DNA from: Paractinoplanes bogorensis
GTDB taxonomy: Bacteria; Actinomycetota; Actinomycetes; Mycobacteriales; Micromonosporaceae
NCBI RefSeq assembly: GCF_018829635.1
Contig: NZ_JAHKKG010000003.1
Span: forward strand, 620,001-684,000
Length of the DNA: 64,000 nucleotides
Direction: 5' to 3'
Of the stretch, positions 48,129 to 56,028 are shown in pieces. The notes below the pieces were generated by a model. The model was not told the origin of the DNA and made no database searches. It worked only from the letters and a program-made list of their open reading frames with translations. Both the position numbers and the translations under genes were made by a program. Position 1 is the stretch's first letter. Every line of letters starts with the position of its first letter.

Positions 48129-49104
48129 CCGGCTCGACGCGCCCGCTGCGGGCCGAGCGGGTGATCGCCTCGAAGGTGTCGGCGTTGGCCAGCATCTCGT
48201 CGTAGGAGACCGGGTAGTCGGCCCGCTTCTCGGCCGCCGCGGCGAAAGCCTCGAGATTCGCCCGTACGGACGGATGGGGCGGATAGAACTCGGTCGACGG
48301 CTCGCCACCCCGGAAGACCGTCGTGACGTCCCAGCCGCGCGGCGACTCGGGGTGGTTGCGGTCGCGGATCTCCATCCAGCCCTGCGAGCCGAGCACGGTC
48401 ACCCGGCCCGCGAACGGCGTGGTCAGGATGGCCGTGAGTAGTGCGGTCCGACCGCCCTCGAAACCCAGGGTGACGGTGAGGGTGTCACCGTTGGCGAAGT
48501 TCGTCGCGTGGGTGCCGAGCCGGGCCCACACCTCGACCGGCCGCCCGAACACGGCGATGGCCAGGTCGACCAGGTGGATCCCGGTGGCCGAGAGCGGCCC
48601 GACCGGCGCGTCGGTCGCGGAGAGCCGCCAGTTGTCCGGCGGCAGCGCGAGGAACTTGTCCTGGCTGAAGTTGCCCTCGAACACCAGCGGGAGGCCGAGG
48701 TCGCCGTGGCCGCACATGTCGCGCAGCAGCTGGACGGCCGGCTCGAAACGCCGTTCGTGGCCGATGCCGAGCTGCACGCCCGCCTTCTCCACGGCGGCCA
48801 CGGCGGCGCGGGCCTCGGCACCGGTCGTGGTGAGCGGCTTCTCGCAGAACACGTGCCGGCCGGCCGTGGCGGCGGCGACGATCTGCTCGGCGTGGCGGGC
48901 GTGCGGCGTACAGAGAACGACGGCCTCGACCTCGTCGTCGGCCAGGGCTTCCTCGAAGGTGGACACGGTGCGGAGGCCGGTGCCGGCGCGCGCCGCGGCG
49001 GACGGGTCGACGCCGAGCACCGGCCGGATCTCCGTGCTCGAGGCGAGGTCGGCGACGATCTTCCGGCCCCACCATCCGAGGCCCACCACGGCTACGTTGA
49101 TCAC
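48100..49104 (-). CDS. Gfo/Idh/MocA family oxidoreductase
   Basis: About 334 residues: Rossmann start VAVVGLGWWGRKIVADLA (residues 4-21), the EKPL motif (about 90-93) and catalytic-region GIHLVDLAIAVFG (about 175-187). The family oxidises or reduces sugars, inositols and related alcohols with NAD(P). GTG 49104 is chosen because the fold begins at once; starting at 49155 would place the TGACG palindrome inside the gene. It is divergent from the fused flavin reductase. Confidence 0.88.
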   Translation of the reverse strand: MINVAVVGLGWWGRKIVADLASSTEIRPVLGVDPSAAARAGTGLRTVSTFEEALADDEVEAVVLCTPHARHAEQIVAAATAGRHVFCEKPLTTTGAEARAAVAAVEKAGVQLGIGHERRFEPAVQLLRDMCGHGDLGLPLVFEGNFSQDKFLALPPDNWRLSATDAPVGPLSATGIHLVDLAIAVFGRPVEVWARLGTHATNFANGDTLTVTLGFEGGRTALLTAILTTPFAGRVTVLGSQGWMEIRDRNHPESPRGWDVTTVFRGGEPSTEFYPPHPSVRANLEAFAAAAEKRADYPVSYDEMLANADTFEAITRSARSGRVEPVSGGAGGGS

Positions 49105-49138
49105 CCCTTGAGTCAAGCCGGACCTGTTCTCCGGAGCA

Positions 49139-49155
49139 GTGACGGCGAGCGTCAC
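49139..49155. promoter_or_regulatory. TGACG palindrome, copy 3
   Basis: GTGACG-GCGAG-CGTCAC, a perfect 6-bp inverted repeat with a 5-base centre, between the divergent Gfo/Idh gene and the flavin-reductase fusion. It matches copy 2 at 41232 over 14 of 15 core bases. Confidence 0.68.
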
Positions 49156-49169
49156 CGTTGGCGGCGACG

Positions 49170-50336
49170 ATGACGCTCCCGGCCACTCCGCGCGCGGCCG
49201 GGGCCGGATTGCATGAACGCATGGACGCAGCGCATTTCCGGCACGTCGTCGGCCACCTCGCCAGCGGCGTCACCGTCATCACCACTGACACCGGTGACAT
49301 CCGGTACGGCATGACGGCGAGCTCGGTGACCTCGCTGTCGGCCGACCCGCCGATGATGCTGGCCTGCCTCAACAACTCGGTGCCGACGGCCGGGGCGGTG
49401 ACGAGTTCGGGCCGGTACGCCGTCAACGTGCTCGGCGACGGCCAGGGCGAACTGGCCCGGCAGTTCGCGAGCCCCAGCACGGACAAGTTCCGGGGCGTCG
49501 CCGTGCACCCGGGCACGCTCGGCCTGCCGCTGCTGAGCGACGCCCTGGCCCACATCGAGTGCGAGGTGGCCGAGCGTGTCACCGGTGGCACGCACACGAT
49601 CTTCCTGGGCCGGGTGCGGTCGGCCACGGCCGGCAACGGGCAGCCGCTGACCTACTTCCGGGGGGGATTAGGCCGGTTCGCCTTCGCCCGCGACGACGAG
49701 GTGTACGGGCGGGCGCGTGAACTCGTGCTCAGCCGGGCCTACGCCGCCGACGAGACGCTGCCGCTGGAGGATCTGGCCGAGCGGCTCGGCGTCGACCAGG
49801 CAGCCGCGTTCTACGCCCTGACCCGCCTGTCGTCGGACGCCCTGGTGCGCCGCGACGCCGACCGCGGTTACGTGATCGCGCCGCTCGACGTGCGGACCTC
49901 GGACGAGACGTTCGACGCGCGGCATGCCATCGAGCTCGGCGTGCTGTCGATCATCATCGGCGCCACGACGGACGACGAGATCGCCGAGCTGCGCCGCCGC
50001 TTCGACGCGATGGCCGCGCTGCTGGTGGGGGAGCGGTTCGTCGACTTCCACGGCTACCTGGACGCGAACTACGCGCTGCACGAGTACCTGGTGTCGCTGG
50101 CCCGGAATCCGTTGCTGACGGCCACGTTCGGGCGCCTGGGGATCAAGAACGTGATGACCCGCTCGTTCGGCGTGACACCGGAGACATCGCAGAAGTTCGT
50201 CGAGGCCCAGCGCCACCTGATCGACGGCGTCGCCGCCCGCGACCTGGAGGCCGCCCGCCGCGGCGCCGTCGAGTATTGCGAGCTGGCCAAACAGCGGGTC
50301 CGCGAGATCATTGCGGCCGCCGGCGGAAGCATCTAG
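49170..50336 (+). CDS. Flavin reductase fused to a GntR/FCD-like domain
   Basis: A 388-residue fusion. Residues about 18-165 are an FMN-binding split barrel of the HpaC type (FRHVVGHLASGVTVITT; MTASSVTSLSADPPMMLACLN in outline; GTHTIFLGRV). Residues about 175-230 resemble a GntR winged helix (LEDLAERLGVDQAAAFYALTRL) and 235-385 an FCD ligand domain. The usual Arg-rich recognition helix (SRTPVREAL) is replaced by DQAAAFYAL, so DNA binding is doubtful. It likely supplies FMNH2, gated by a ligand. ATG 49170 is used; TTG 49158 is upstream. Confidence 0.85.
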   Translation: MTLPATPRAAGAGLHERMDAAHFRHVVGHLASGVTVITTDTGDIRYGMTASSVTSLSADPPMMLACLNNSVPTAGAVTSSGRYAVNVLGDGQGELARQFASPSTDKFRGVAVHPGTLGLPLLSDALAHIECEVAERVTGGTHTIFLGRVRSATAGNGQPLTYFRGGLGRFAFARDDEVYGRARELVLSRAYAADETLPLEDLAERLGVDQAAAFYALTRLSSDALVRRDADRGYVIAPLDVRTSDETFDARHAIELGVLSIIIGATTDDEIAELRRRFDAMAALLVGERFVDFHGYLDANYALHEYLVSLARNPLLTATFGRLGIKNVMTRSFGVTPETSQKFVEAQRHLIDGVAARDLEAARRGAVEYCELAKQRVREIIAAAGGSI

Positions 50337-50340
50337 GCGG

Positions 50341-51039
50341 TCAGTCCCAGGTCACGACATTTCGCCGTACGGGCGTGGAGCCGTCGTTCGAAGCGAACAA
50401 CGAAGGTGACTGCGCCCGAATCCGCTCGACATCGTCGAACACGGCCCGTAGATGGGTGCGCATCGCCGCTCGGGCCGCGGCCACGTCACCGCCCACGATG
50501 GCGTCGAGGATTGCCCGGTGCTGCCCCGCGTTGACCGCCGGCGGCGACGCCTCGCCCAGACCCAACCGGCGCGCCCGGTCGAGGTGACCCTTGGCCGCGC
50601 TGACCGTGGCCCACGCCGCCCCGTGCCCGCTGAGCTGCAGCAACCCGTGGTGGAACTCCTCGTCGAGCGCGAAGAACTCCTCGAGCCCGATGCCCGCCCG
50701 GTCCTGCTGATCCAGGTTCGCATGCAGTGCCGCCAGGACGTCGGCGTCGAGCACGGAGGGCAGATCGTCGAGCGCGGTCAGCTCGACCGCCTCCCGGATG
50801 AACTGGGCGTCGGCCACGCGCACCGGATCGACCCGGGACACGAACGAGCCGACCTTGGGAAAGACCTGAACCAGTCCCTCCTCGGCCAGCAGGATCAGAC
50901 TTTCCCGTACGGGGGTGCGCGAGACGCCCAGCGCCGCGGCCAGCTCGTTCTCGCTCACGGGCGCTCCCGGCGCCAGCTCCATCGTGAGCACCTTGCGCCG
51001 CAGCGTCGCGTACACGGTCTGCCTGTTCGTCCCAGCCAC
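50341..51039 (-). CDS. GntR family regulator, FCD domain (hexuronate operon)
   Basis: A 232-residue FadR-type GntR regulator: winged helix VSENELAAALGVSRTPVRESLILLAEEGLVQV in outline (residues about 27-58), FCD domain with DEEFHHGLL and NAGQHRAIL metal ligands. GTG 51039 lies 8 bases after TATGCT (minus strand 51048-51053), and no SD is seen. It is divergent from manD across a perfect CTTGTATACAAG palindrome and probably represses the whole sugar-acid operon until an intermediate binds. Confidence 0.92.
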   Translation of the reverse strand: MAGTNRQTVYATLRRKVLTMELAPGAPVSENELAAALGVSRTPVRESLILLAEEGLVQVFPKVGSFVSRVDPVRVADAQFIREAVELTALDDLPSVLDADVLAALHANLDQQDRAGIGLEEFFALDEEFHHGLLQLSGHGAAWATVSAAKGHLDRARRLGLGEASPPAVNAGQHRAILDAIVGGDVAAARAAMRTHLRAVFDDVERIRAQSPSLFASNDGSTPVRRNVVTWD

Positions 51040-51080
51040 GGTGACCAAGCATAGGGCCTTGACATCCTGAGCGACCGGTA

Positions 51081-51092
51081 CTTGTATACAAG
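51081..51092. promoter_or_regulatory. GntR operator CTTGTATACAAG
   Basis: A perfect 12-bp palindrome in the 96-base region between the GntR and manD genes, of the TTGTATACAA type known for FCD-GntR proteins. A partial copy ACAAGT follows at 51102. Confidence 0.75.
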
Positions 51093-51135
51093 CACACGCA
51101 CACAAGTCATCCGGCCGTAACGGAGGAGTGATCCG

Positions 51136-52344
51136 ATGGCAACGATCGAACGCGTCGAGGTTCTGGTGACGTCGCCCGGGCGCAACTTCGTGACGTTGCG
51201 GATCACCACCTCCGACGGCGTGACCGGCCTCGGCGACGCCACGCTCAACGGGCGCGAGCTGGCCGTGGCCTCCTATCTGCAGGATCACCTGGCCCCGCTG
51301 CTGATCGGCCGCGACCCGGCCCGCATCGAGGACACCTGGCAGTACCTCTACAAGGGCGCCTACTGGCGGCGCGGCCCGGTCACCATGACCGCGATCGCCG
51401 CCGTCGACGTCGCCCTGTGGGACATCAAGGGCAAGGTGGCCGGCCTGCCGGTCTACGAGCTGCTCGGCGGGCGCTCGCGCGACGGGGTGCTGGTCTACTG
51501 CCACGCCAGCGGCGCGAGCGTCGACGAGCTGCTCGACGACGTGGCGGCGTACCAGGAAAAGGGTTTCCAAGCGATCCGCGCCCAGGCCGCCGTGCCCGGG
51601 CTGAGCGGCAGCTACGGGGTGCGCAAGGGCGCCTTCTACGAGCCCGCGGCGACCAACCTCCCCGACGAGCAGGCGTGGAGCACCGAGGCCTATCTCGGCT
51701 TCGCGCCCGGCTATCTGGCCAAGGTGCGCGACAAGTTCGGGTTCGGCTTCCACCTGCTGCACGACGTGCACCACCGGCTCACCCCGATCGAGGCCGCCCG
51801 GTTCGGCAAGAGCGTCGAGGAGCTGCGCCTGTTCTGGATGGAGGATCCGACGCCGGCCGAGAACCAGGAGGCGTTCCGGCTCATCCGGCAGCACACGACC
51901 ACCCCGATCGCCACCGGTGAGGTGCTGAACTCGATCTGGGACGTGCAGCAGCTGATCACCGAGCAGCTCATCGACTACGTCCGCACCACCGTCGTGCACG
52001 CGGGCGGCATCACGCACCTGCGGCGCATCTTCGACCTGGCCGCGCTCTATCAGGTGCGCACCGGCTCGCACGGCGCCACCGACCTGTCCCCGGTCACCAC
52101 GGCCGCGGCCGTGGCGGTCGACATCTCGGTGCCCAACTTCGGCATCCAGGAACACATGGGCCACACCCCGGAGACGTACGAGGTCTTCCGCGGCACGCCC
52201 CGCCTCGAGAACGGCATGCTGTTCCCCTCCGACGAGCCCGGCCTCGGCATCACCTACGACGACGAGGTGGCGGCCCGCTTCCCCTACGAGCCCAGGTACC
52301 TCCCCGTGGCGCGGCGCCTCGACGGCTCCGTGCACGACTGGTGA
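51136..52344 (+). CDS. manD: D-mannonate dehydratase (enolase superfamily)
   Basis: A 402-residue ManD/RspA-type enzyme that converts D-mannonate to 2-keto-3-deoxygluconate. Characteristic segments: [28 protein letters not shown] (metal Asp and catalytic His two residues apart), WMEDPTPAE and ATGEVLNS (metal Glu pair), [10 protein letters not shown] and EHMGHT. ATG 51136 follows GGAGGAG. Its GTGA overlap with the reductase gene links it to production of mannonate from fructuronate. Some ManD-family members have low activity or other roles, but the operon supports the call. Confidence 0.92.
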   Translation: MATIERVEVLVTSPGRNFVTLRITTSDGVTGLGDATLNGRELAVASYLQDHLAPLLIGRDPARIEDTWQYLYKGAYWRRGPVTMTAIAAVDVALWDIKGKVAGLPVYELLGGRSRDGVLVYCHASGASVDELLDDVAAYQEKGFQAIRAQAAVPGLSGSYGVRKGAFYEPAATNLPDEQAWSTEAYLGFAPGYLAKVRDKFGFGFHLLHDVHHRLTPIEAARFGKSVEELRLFWMEDPTPAENQEAFRLIRQHTTTPIATGEVLNSIWDVQQLITEQLIDYVRTTVVHAGGITHLRRIFDLAALYQVRTGSHGATDLSPVTTAAAVAVDISVPNFGIQEHMGHTPETYEVFRGTPRLENGMLFPSDEPGLGITYDDEVAARFPYEPRYLPVARRLDGSVHDW

Positions 52345-53663
52345 CCGCCATGACCAGGCAGCCGCGCATCGTGCACTTCGGGCTCGGAAACTTCCACCGC
52401 GCCCACCAGGCCGTCTACACCCAGGCGGTCGGCGACTGGGGCATCGCCGGCGTCGCCCCGAGCTCCCGCGCGACCGTGGCCAAGCTGCGCGCGCAGGACT
52501 GCCTCTACTCGGTCACCACCCGCGGGCCCGGCGCGCCGGTCGTGCGGGTGTGCGACGCGCTGGCCGAGGCGCTGCACCTGGGCGACGACGCCGATCGCGT
52601 GCAGGAGCTGGTCGCCGCGCCGGGCACCACGGTCGTCACGCTGACGATCACCGAGAAGGGCTATTTCCGTACGCCGGACGGCCACCTCGACACGGCCGCC
52701 CCCGAGATCGCGGCCGACCTCGTGGCCGGCACCGCCCACACCGTGATCGGCGCCCTGGTCCGCGGCCTGACCGTGCGGCACCTGACCGGCGGCGCCCCGC
52801 TGACCGTCATCTCGTGCGACAACATGGCAGCCAACGGCGCCGTCCTGGCCGGGGTGGTCCGCGAGTTCGCCGCGCTGGCCAAGGCGGGCGACGCGTTCCT
52901 GAGCTGGCTCGACGAGAGCGTCGCGTGGCCCTCGACCGTCGTCGACCGGATCGTGCCCGCTCTGGCCCCGGGCGACGTCGAGGCGGCGTCGGCCGTGCTG
53001 CCGTTCCGCGACGAGGTGCCGGTGGCGGCCGAGCCCTACCGCCTGTGGGTGCTCGAAGACGCGTTCGCCGCCGACCGGCCCCGCTGGGAGCTCGACGGCG
53101 CGCTCATCGTGCCCGACGTGACGCCCTACCAGCTCACCAAGCTGCGCCTGCTCAACGGCTCGCACTCGGCCCTGGCCTACCTGGGCCGGGCCGCCGGGCT
53201 CGAGACCGTGGCCGACACCATGGCCACCGACTGGGGCCCGAAACTCGTCCGGCAGCTCGCCGACGAGGTCGCCCCGACCCTGCCCACCTTCGGTCCCAAC
53301 CCGGCGCAGTACGCCGACGACCTGGTGACCCGCTTCGAGAACCCGGCGATCCGGCACTCACTGCGCCAGATCTCCTCCGACGGCTCGGGCAAGCTGCCCG
53401 AGCGCTGGTTCGGCGTCCTGCGCTCCACCCGCAGCCCGATCCTCGAACTGGCCCTGGCCGGCTGGGTCGCACAGACCGGGGATGCCCTCGACCCCCTCGC
53501 CGACCGGCTGGCCCGGAACTGGGCCGAGCACCGCACCGCCCCCGAACTGGTCGCCGCCCAACTGAGGCTGGTTGGCGCTTCCGACCTCGCCGACCGCCCG
53601 GAGCTCGTACGCTCCGTCGCGGAGCGGCTGCCCGCCGTCCTCGACGGGCGCATCGAAGTCTGA
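52341..53663 (+). CDS. uxuB: Mannitol dehydrogenase family; probable fructuronate reductase
   Basis: A 440-residue polyol/uronate dehydrogenase. NAD site [15 protein letters not shown] (residues 12-26) and catalytic [10 protein letters not shown] (Lys, Asn, His pattern, about 262-271) are present. In this operon it should interconvert fructuronate and mannonate, feeding ManD; mannitol or altronate oxidation is the alternative. The GTG start overlaps the manD stop (GTGA). Confidence 0.83.
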   Translation: MTAMTRQPRIVHFGLGNFHRAHQAVYTQAVGDWGIAGVAPSSRATVAKLRAQDCLYSVTTRGPGAPVVRVCDALAEALHLGDDADRVQELVAAPGTTVVTLTITEKGYFRTPDGHLDTAAPEIAADLVAGTAHTVIGALVRGLTVRHLTGGAPLTVISCDNMAANGAVLAGVVREFAALAKAGDAFLSWLDESVAWPSTVVDRIVPALAPGDVEAASAVLPFRDEVPVAAEPYRLWVLEDAFAADRPRWELDGALIVPDVTPYQLTKLRLLNGSHSALAYLGRAAGLETVADTMATDWGPKLVRQLADEVAPTLPTFGPNPAQYADDLVTRFENPAIRHSLRQISSDGSGKLPERWFGVLRSTRSPILELALAGWVAQTGDALDPLADRLARNWAEHRTAPELVAAQLRLVGASDLADRPELVRSVAERLPAVLDGRIEV

Positions 53664-53692
53664 CCGTTCTCTCTCCGACCACGGAGTGCCAC

Positions 53693-55015
53693 ATGACCGA
53701 CACCTCCGAGCGGGCCACCCCCGTTCAGCGCTCGACCCGCGACCTCACCCGCGCCGCCGTGTCCGGCTGGCTCGGCACGGCCATGGAGTTCATGGACTTC
53801 CAGCTGTACTCGCTGGCCGCCGCCATCGTCTTCAACCGCATCTTCTTCCCCGACGTCAGCCCGGCCATCGGCCTGATCGCGGCCATGGCCACCTACGGCG
53901 TCGGATACGTGGCCCGCCTGGCCGGTGCCGTCTACTTCGGCCGCATGGGCGACCGGATCGGCCGCAAGCGCGTCCTGTTCATCACCATCACGATGATGGG
54001 CGCCTCGACCACGCTGATCGGCGTGCTGCCGACCTATCAGGCCATCGGCATCCTCGCGCCGATGCTGCTGGTGCTGCTGCGCCTGATCCAGGGCTTCGGG
54101 GCGGGCGCCGAGATCGCCGGCGCCACCGTGATGCTCGCCGAGTACGCCCCGCCCAAGAAGCGCGGCCTGATCGCCTCGCTGGTCTCGCTCGGCACCAACT
54201 CGGGCACGCTGGCCGCCTCCGGCCTGTGGGCCATCCTGGTCGCCACGCTCTCCGACGAGCAGCTGCTCAGCTGGGGCTGGCGGCTGCCGTTCCTGCTCAG
54301 CTTCCTCCTGATGATCTTCGCCGTGTGGATGCGCCGCAACCTCAAGGAGAGCCCGGTCTTCGAGCAGCGCGAGTCGGCACCGGCAGACAAACTGCAGGTC
54401 GCCGTCCACGAGCGCAAGGGCCGGGCGTTCTTCCTGGCCCTGGGCCTGCGGTTCGGTCAGGCGGGCAACTCCGGTCTCGTTCAGACGTTCCTCGTCGGCT
54501 ACATCGCGACCGACCTCGCGGTCAGCAAGAGCGTGCCGACCACCTCGATCGTCTGGGGCTCGCTGCTCGGCTTTGCCACCGTGCCACTGATCGGCCTGCT
54601 CGGTGACCGCGTCGGCCGCCGCCCGGTCTACATCGGCCTGTCCATCCTCACGATGATCTTCGCCGTCCCGATGATGCTGCTCATCACCGGTGGCACCACG
54701 GCGGGCATCATGGCCGGCATGATCCTCGGCCTCAACGTCGGCGTCCTCGGCCTCTTCTCGCTCGAGAGCGTCACCATGGCCGAGCTGTTCGGGGCGCGCA
54801 ACCGCTTCACCCAGCTCGCCCTGGCCAAGGAGATCGGCGGCATCCTGGCCACCGCGATCGGCCCGGTCACGGCGGCCGCGCTCACGGCGTGGACCGGTCA
54901 CTGGTGGCCGATCGCCGCCATGCTCATCATCTACTCCGCGATCACCCTGGTCTCGGCGATCCTGGCCCCCGAGACGCGCGGCCGCGACCTCGTCGCATTG
55001 GAGGACGCACGATGA
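53693..55015 (+). CDS. MHS-type MFS symporter (sugar-acid uptake)
   Basis: A 440-residue 12-span metabolite:H+ symporter. Family marks: GWLGTAMEFMDFQLYSLAAA (span 1), YFGRMGDRIGRKRVL (motif A, about 83-97) and RLIQGFGAGAEIAGATVMLAEYAP in outline. It probably imports the sugar acid degraded by the operon. It starts 29 bases after the reductase and ends in an ATGA overlap with the dehydrogenase gene. Confidence 0.9.
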   Translation: MTDTSERATPVQRSTRDLTRAAVSGWLGTAMEFMDFQLYSLAAAIVFNRIFFPDVSPAIGLIAAMATYGVGYVARLAGAVYFGRMGDRIGRKRVLFITITMMGASTTLIGVLPTYQAIGILAPMLLVLLRLIQGFGAGAEIAGATVMLAEYAPPKKRGLIASLVSLGTNSGTLAASGLWAILVATLSDEQLLSWGWRLPFLLSFLLMIFAVWMRRNLKESPVFEQRESAPADKLQVAVHERKGRAFFLALGLRFGQAGNSGLVQTFLVGYIATDLAVSKSVPTTSIVWGSLLGFATVPLIGLLGDRVGRRPVYIGLSILTMIFAVPMMLLITGGTTAGIMAGMILGLNVGVLGLFSLESVTMAELFGARNRFTQLALAKEIGGILATAIGPVTAAALTAWTGHWWPIAAMLIIYSAITLVSAILAPETRGRDLVALEDAR

Positions 55016-56028
55016 AGGCAGTCGTGGTTCATGGGGCTTGCGACGTACGCGTCGACGAGCTCGACTCCCCGCCGGTGCAGCCGGGCGAGGTGCGGGTAGC
55101 CGTGGAGTGGGGCGGCATCTGCGGCTCGGACGTCTCCTACTACGCCCACGCCGCCTCGGGCACGGCCACCCTCAAGCACCCGCTGATCCTCGGCCATGAG
55201 ATAGCCGGCCGGGTCGCCTCGGTCGGCGCGGGTGTTTCGTCCGACCTGGTCGGCACGGCGGTCGCGGTTCACCCCTCGACCCCGATCGGCGAGCTTCCCG
55301 TACGCCTGCACGGGCGCGACAACCTCAACACCCAGGTCCGCTATCTCGGGTCGGCCGCGTTCGACCCGCACACCGACGGCGGGTTCGCCGAAGAGGTCGT
55401 GGTCCGGGCCGACCAGTTGCGGCCGCTCCCGTCCGGCGTCTCGACCCGGCACGGCGCCCTGGCCGAGCCTCTGGCCGTCGCCATGCACGCGGTGTCCCGG
55501 GCCGGCCGCGTCGAGGGCCGCGACGTGCTGGTCAACGGGGCCGGCCCGATCGGCTGTCTGGTCGTGGCGGCGCTGCGGCTCGCCGGAGCGGCCACCGTGA
55601 CCGTCGCCGACGTGGCCGGCGCTCCGCTCGCGATGGCCCAGGCGCTCGGCGCCGACAAGGGACTCAACCTGCGTGCGGGCGATGCTCTGCCCGCCGACGC
55701 CGAGCTCGTGTTCGAGGCGTCGGGTGTTCCCGCTGCGCTGGGCGCGGTGCTGCGGGCGACCGCCCGCGGCGGCACGCTCGTGCAGGTCGGCAACCTGCCC
55801 GGCTCGGCCACCCCGGCGATCCTGGGTGACCTGGTGACCCGCGAGATCACGTGGATCGGGTCCTACCGGTTCGCCGACGAGATCACTGACGCCGTACGGG
55901 CGCTGGGGGAAGGTCTTGACCTCGAGCCGCTGATCTCGGCCACCTATCCGCTGGCCGAGGCCCCGGCGGCACTCGCCCGCGCGGCCCAGGGCGGCGGCAA
56001 GGTGATGCTGCGGATCGGCGACGCGTGA
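55012..56028 (+). CDS. idnD: L-idonate 5-dehydrogenase-like MDR alcohol dehydrogenase
   Basis: A 338-residue medium-chain dehydrogenase. The catalytic zinc ligands GICGSD (Cys, about 37) and ILGHE (His/Glu, about 62) and the cofactor loop VNGAGPIGCLVV (about 173) are in place, and RYLGSAAFDPHTDGGF matches L-idonate dehydrogenases. The structural-zinc lobe, normally with four Cys (CGHCxxC...C), reads IGELPVRLHGRDNLN and has none. It should oxidise idonate or a related acid to 5-ketogluconate. ATGA and GTGA overlaps bind it to both neighbours. Confidence 0.8.
   Translation: MKAVVVHGACDVRVDELDSPPVQPGEVRVAVEWGGICGSDVSYYAHAASGTATLKHPLILGHEIAGRVASVGAGVSSDLVGTAVAVHPSTPIGELPVRLHGRDNLNTQVRYLGSAAFDPHTDGGFAEEVVVRADQLRPLPSGVSTRHGALAEPLAVAMHAVSRAGRVEGRDVLVNGAGPIGCLVVAALRLAGAATVTVADVAGAPLAMAQALGADKGLNLRAGDALPADAELVFEASGVPAALGAVLRATARGGTLVQVGNLPGSATPAILGDLVTREITWIGSYRFADEITDAVRALGEGLDLEPLISATYPLAEAPAALARAAQGGGKVMLRIGDA

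Noticed and set aside
52550..53692. Long N-terminal extension of the MHS symporter frame
   Set aside because: It overlaps the mannitol-dehydrogenase-type gene in another frame and is low complexity; the symporter starts at 53693 with a normal first span.
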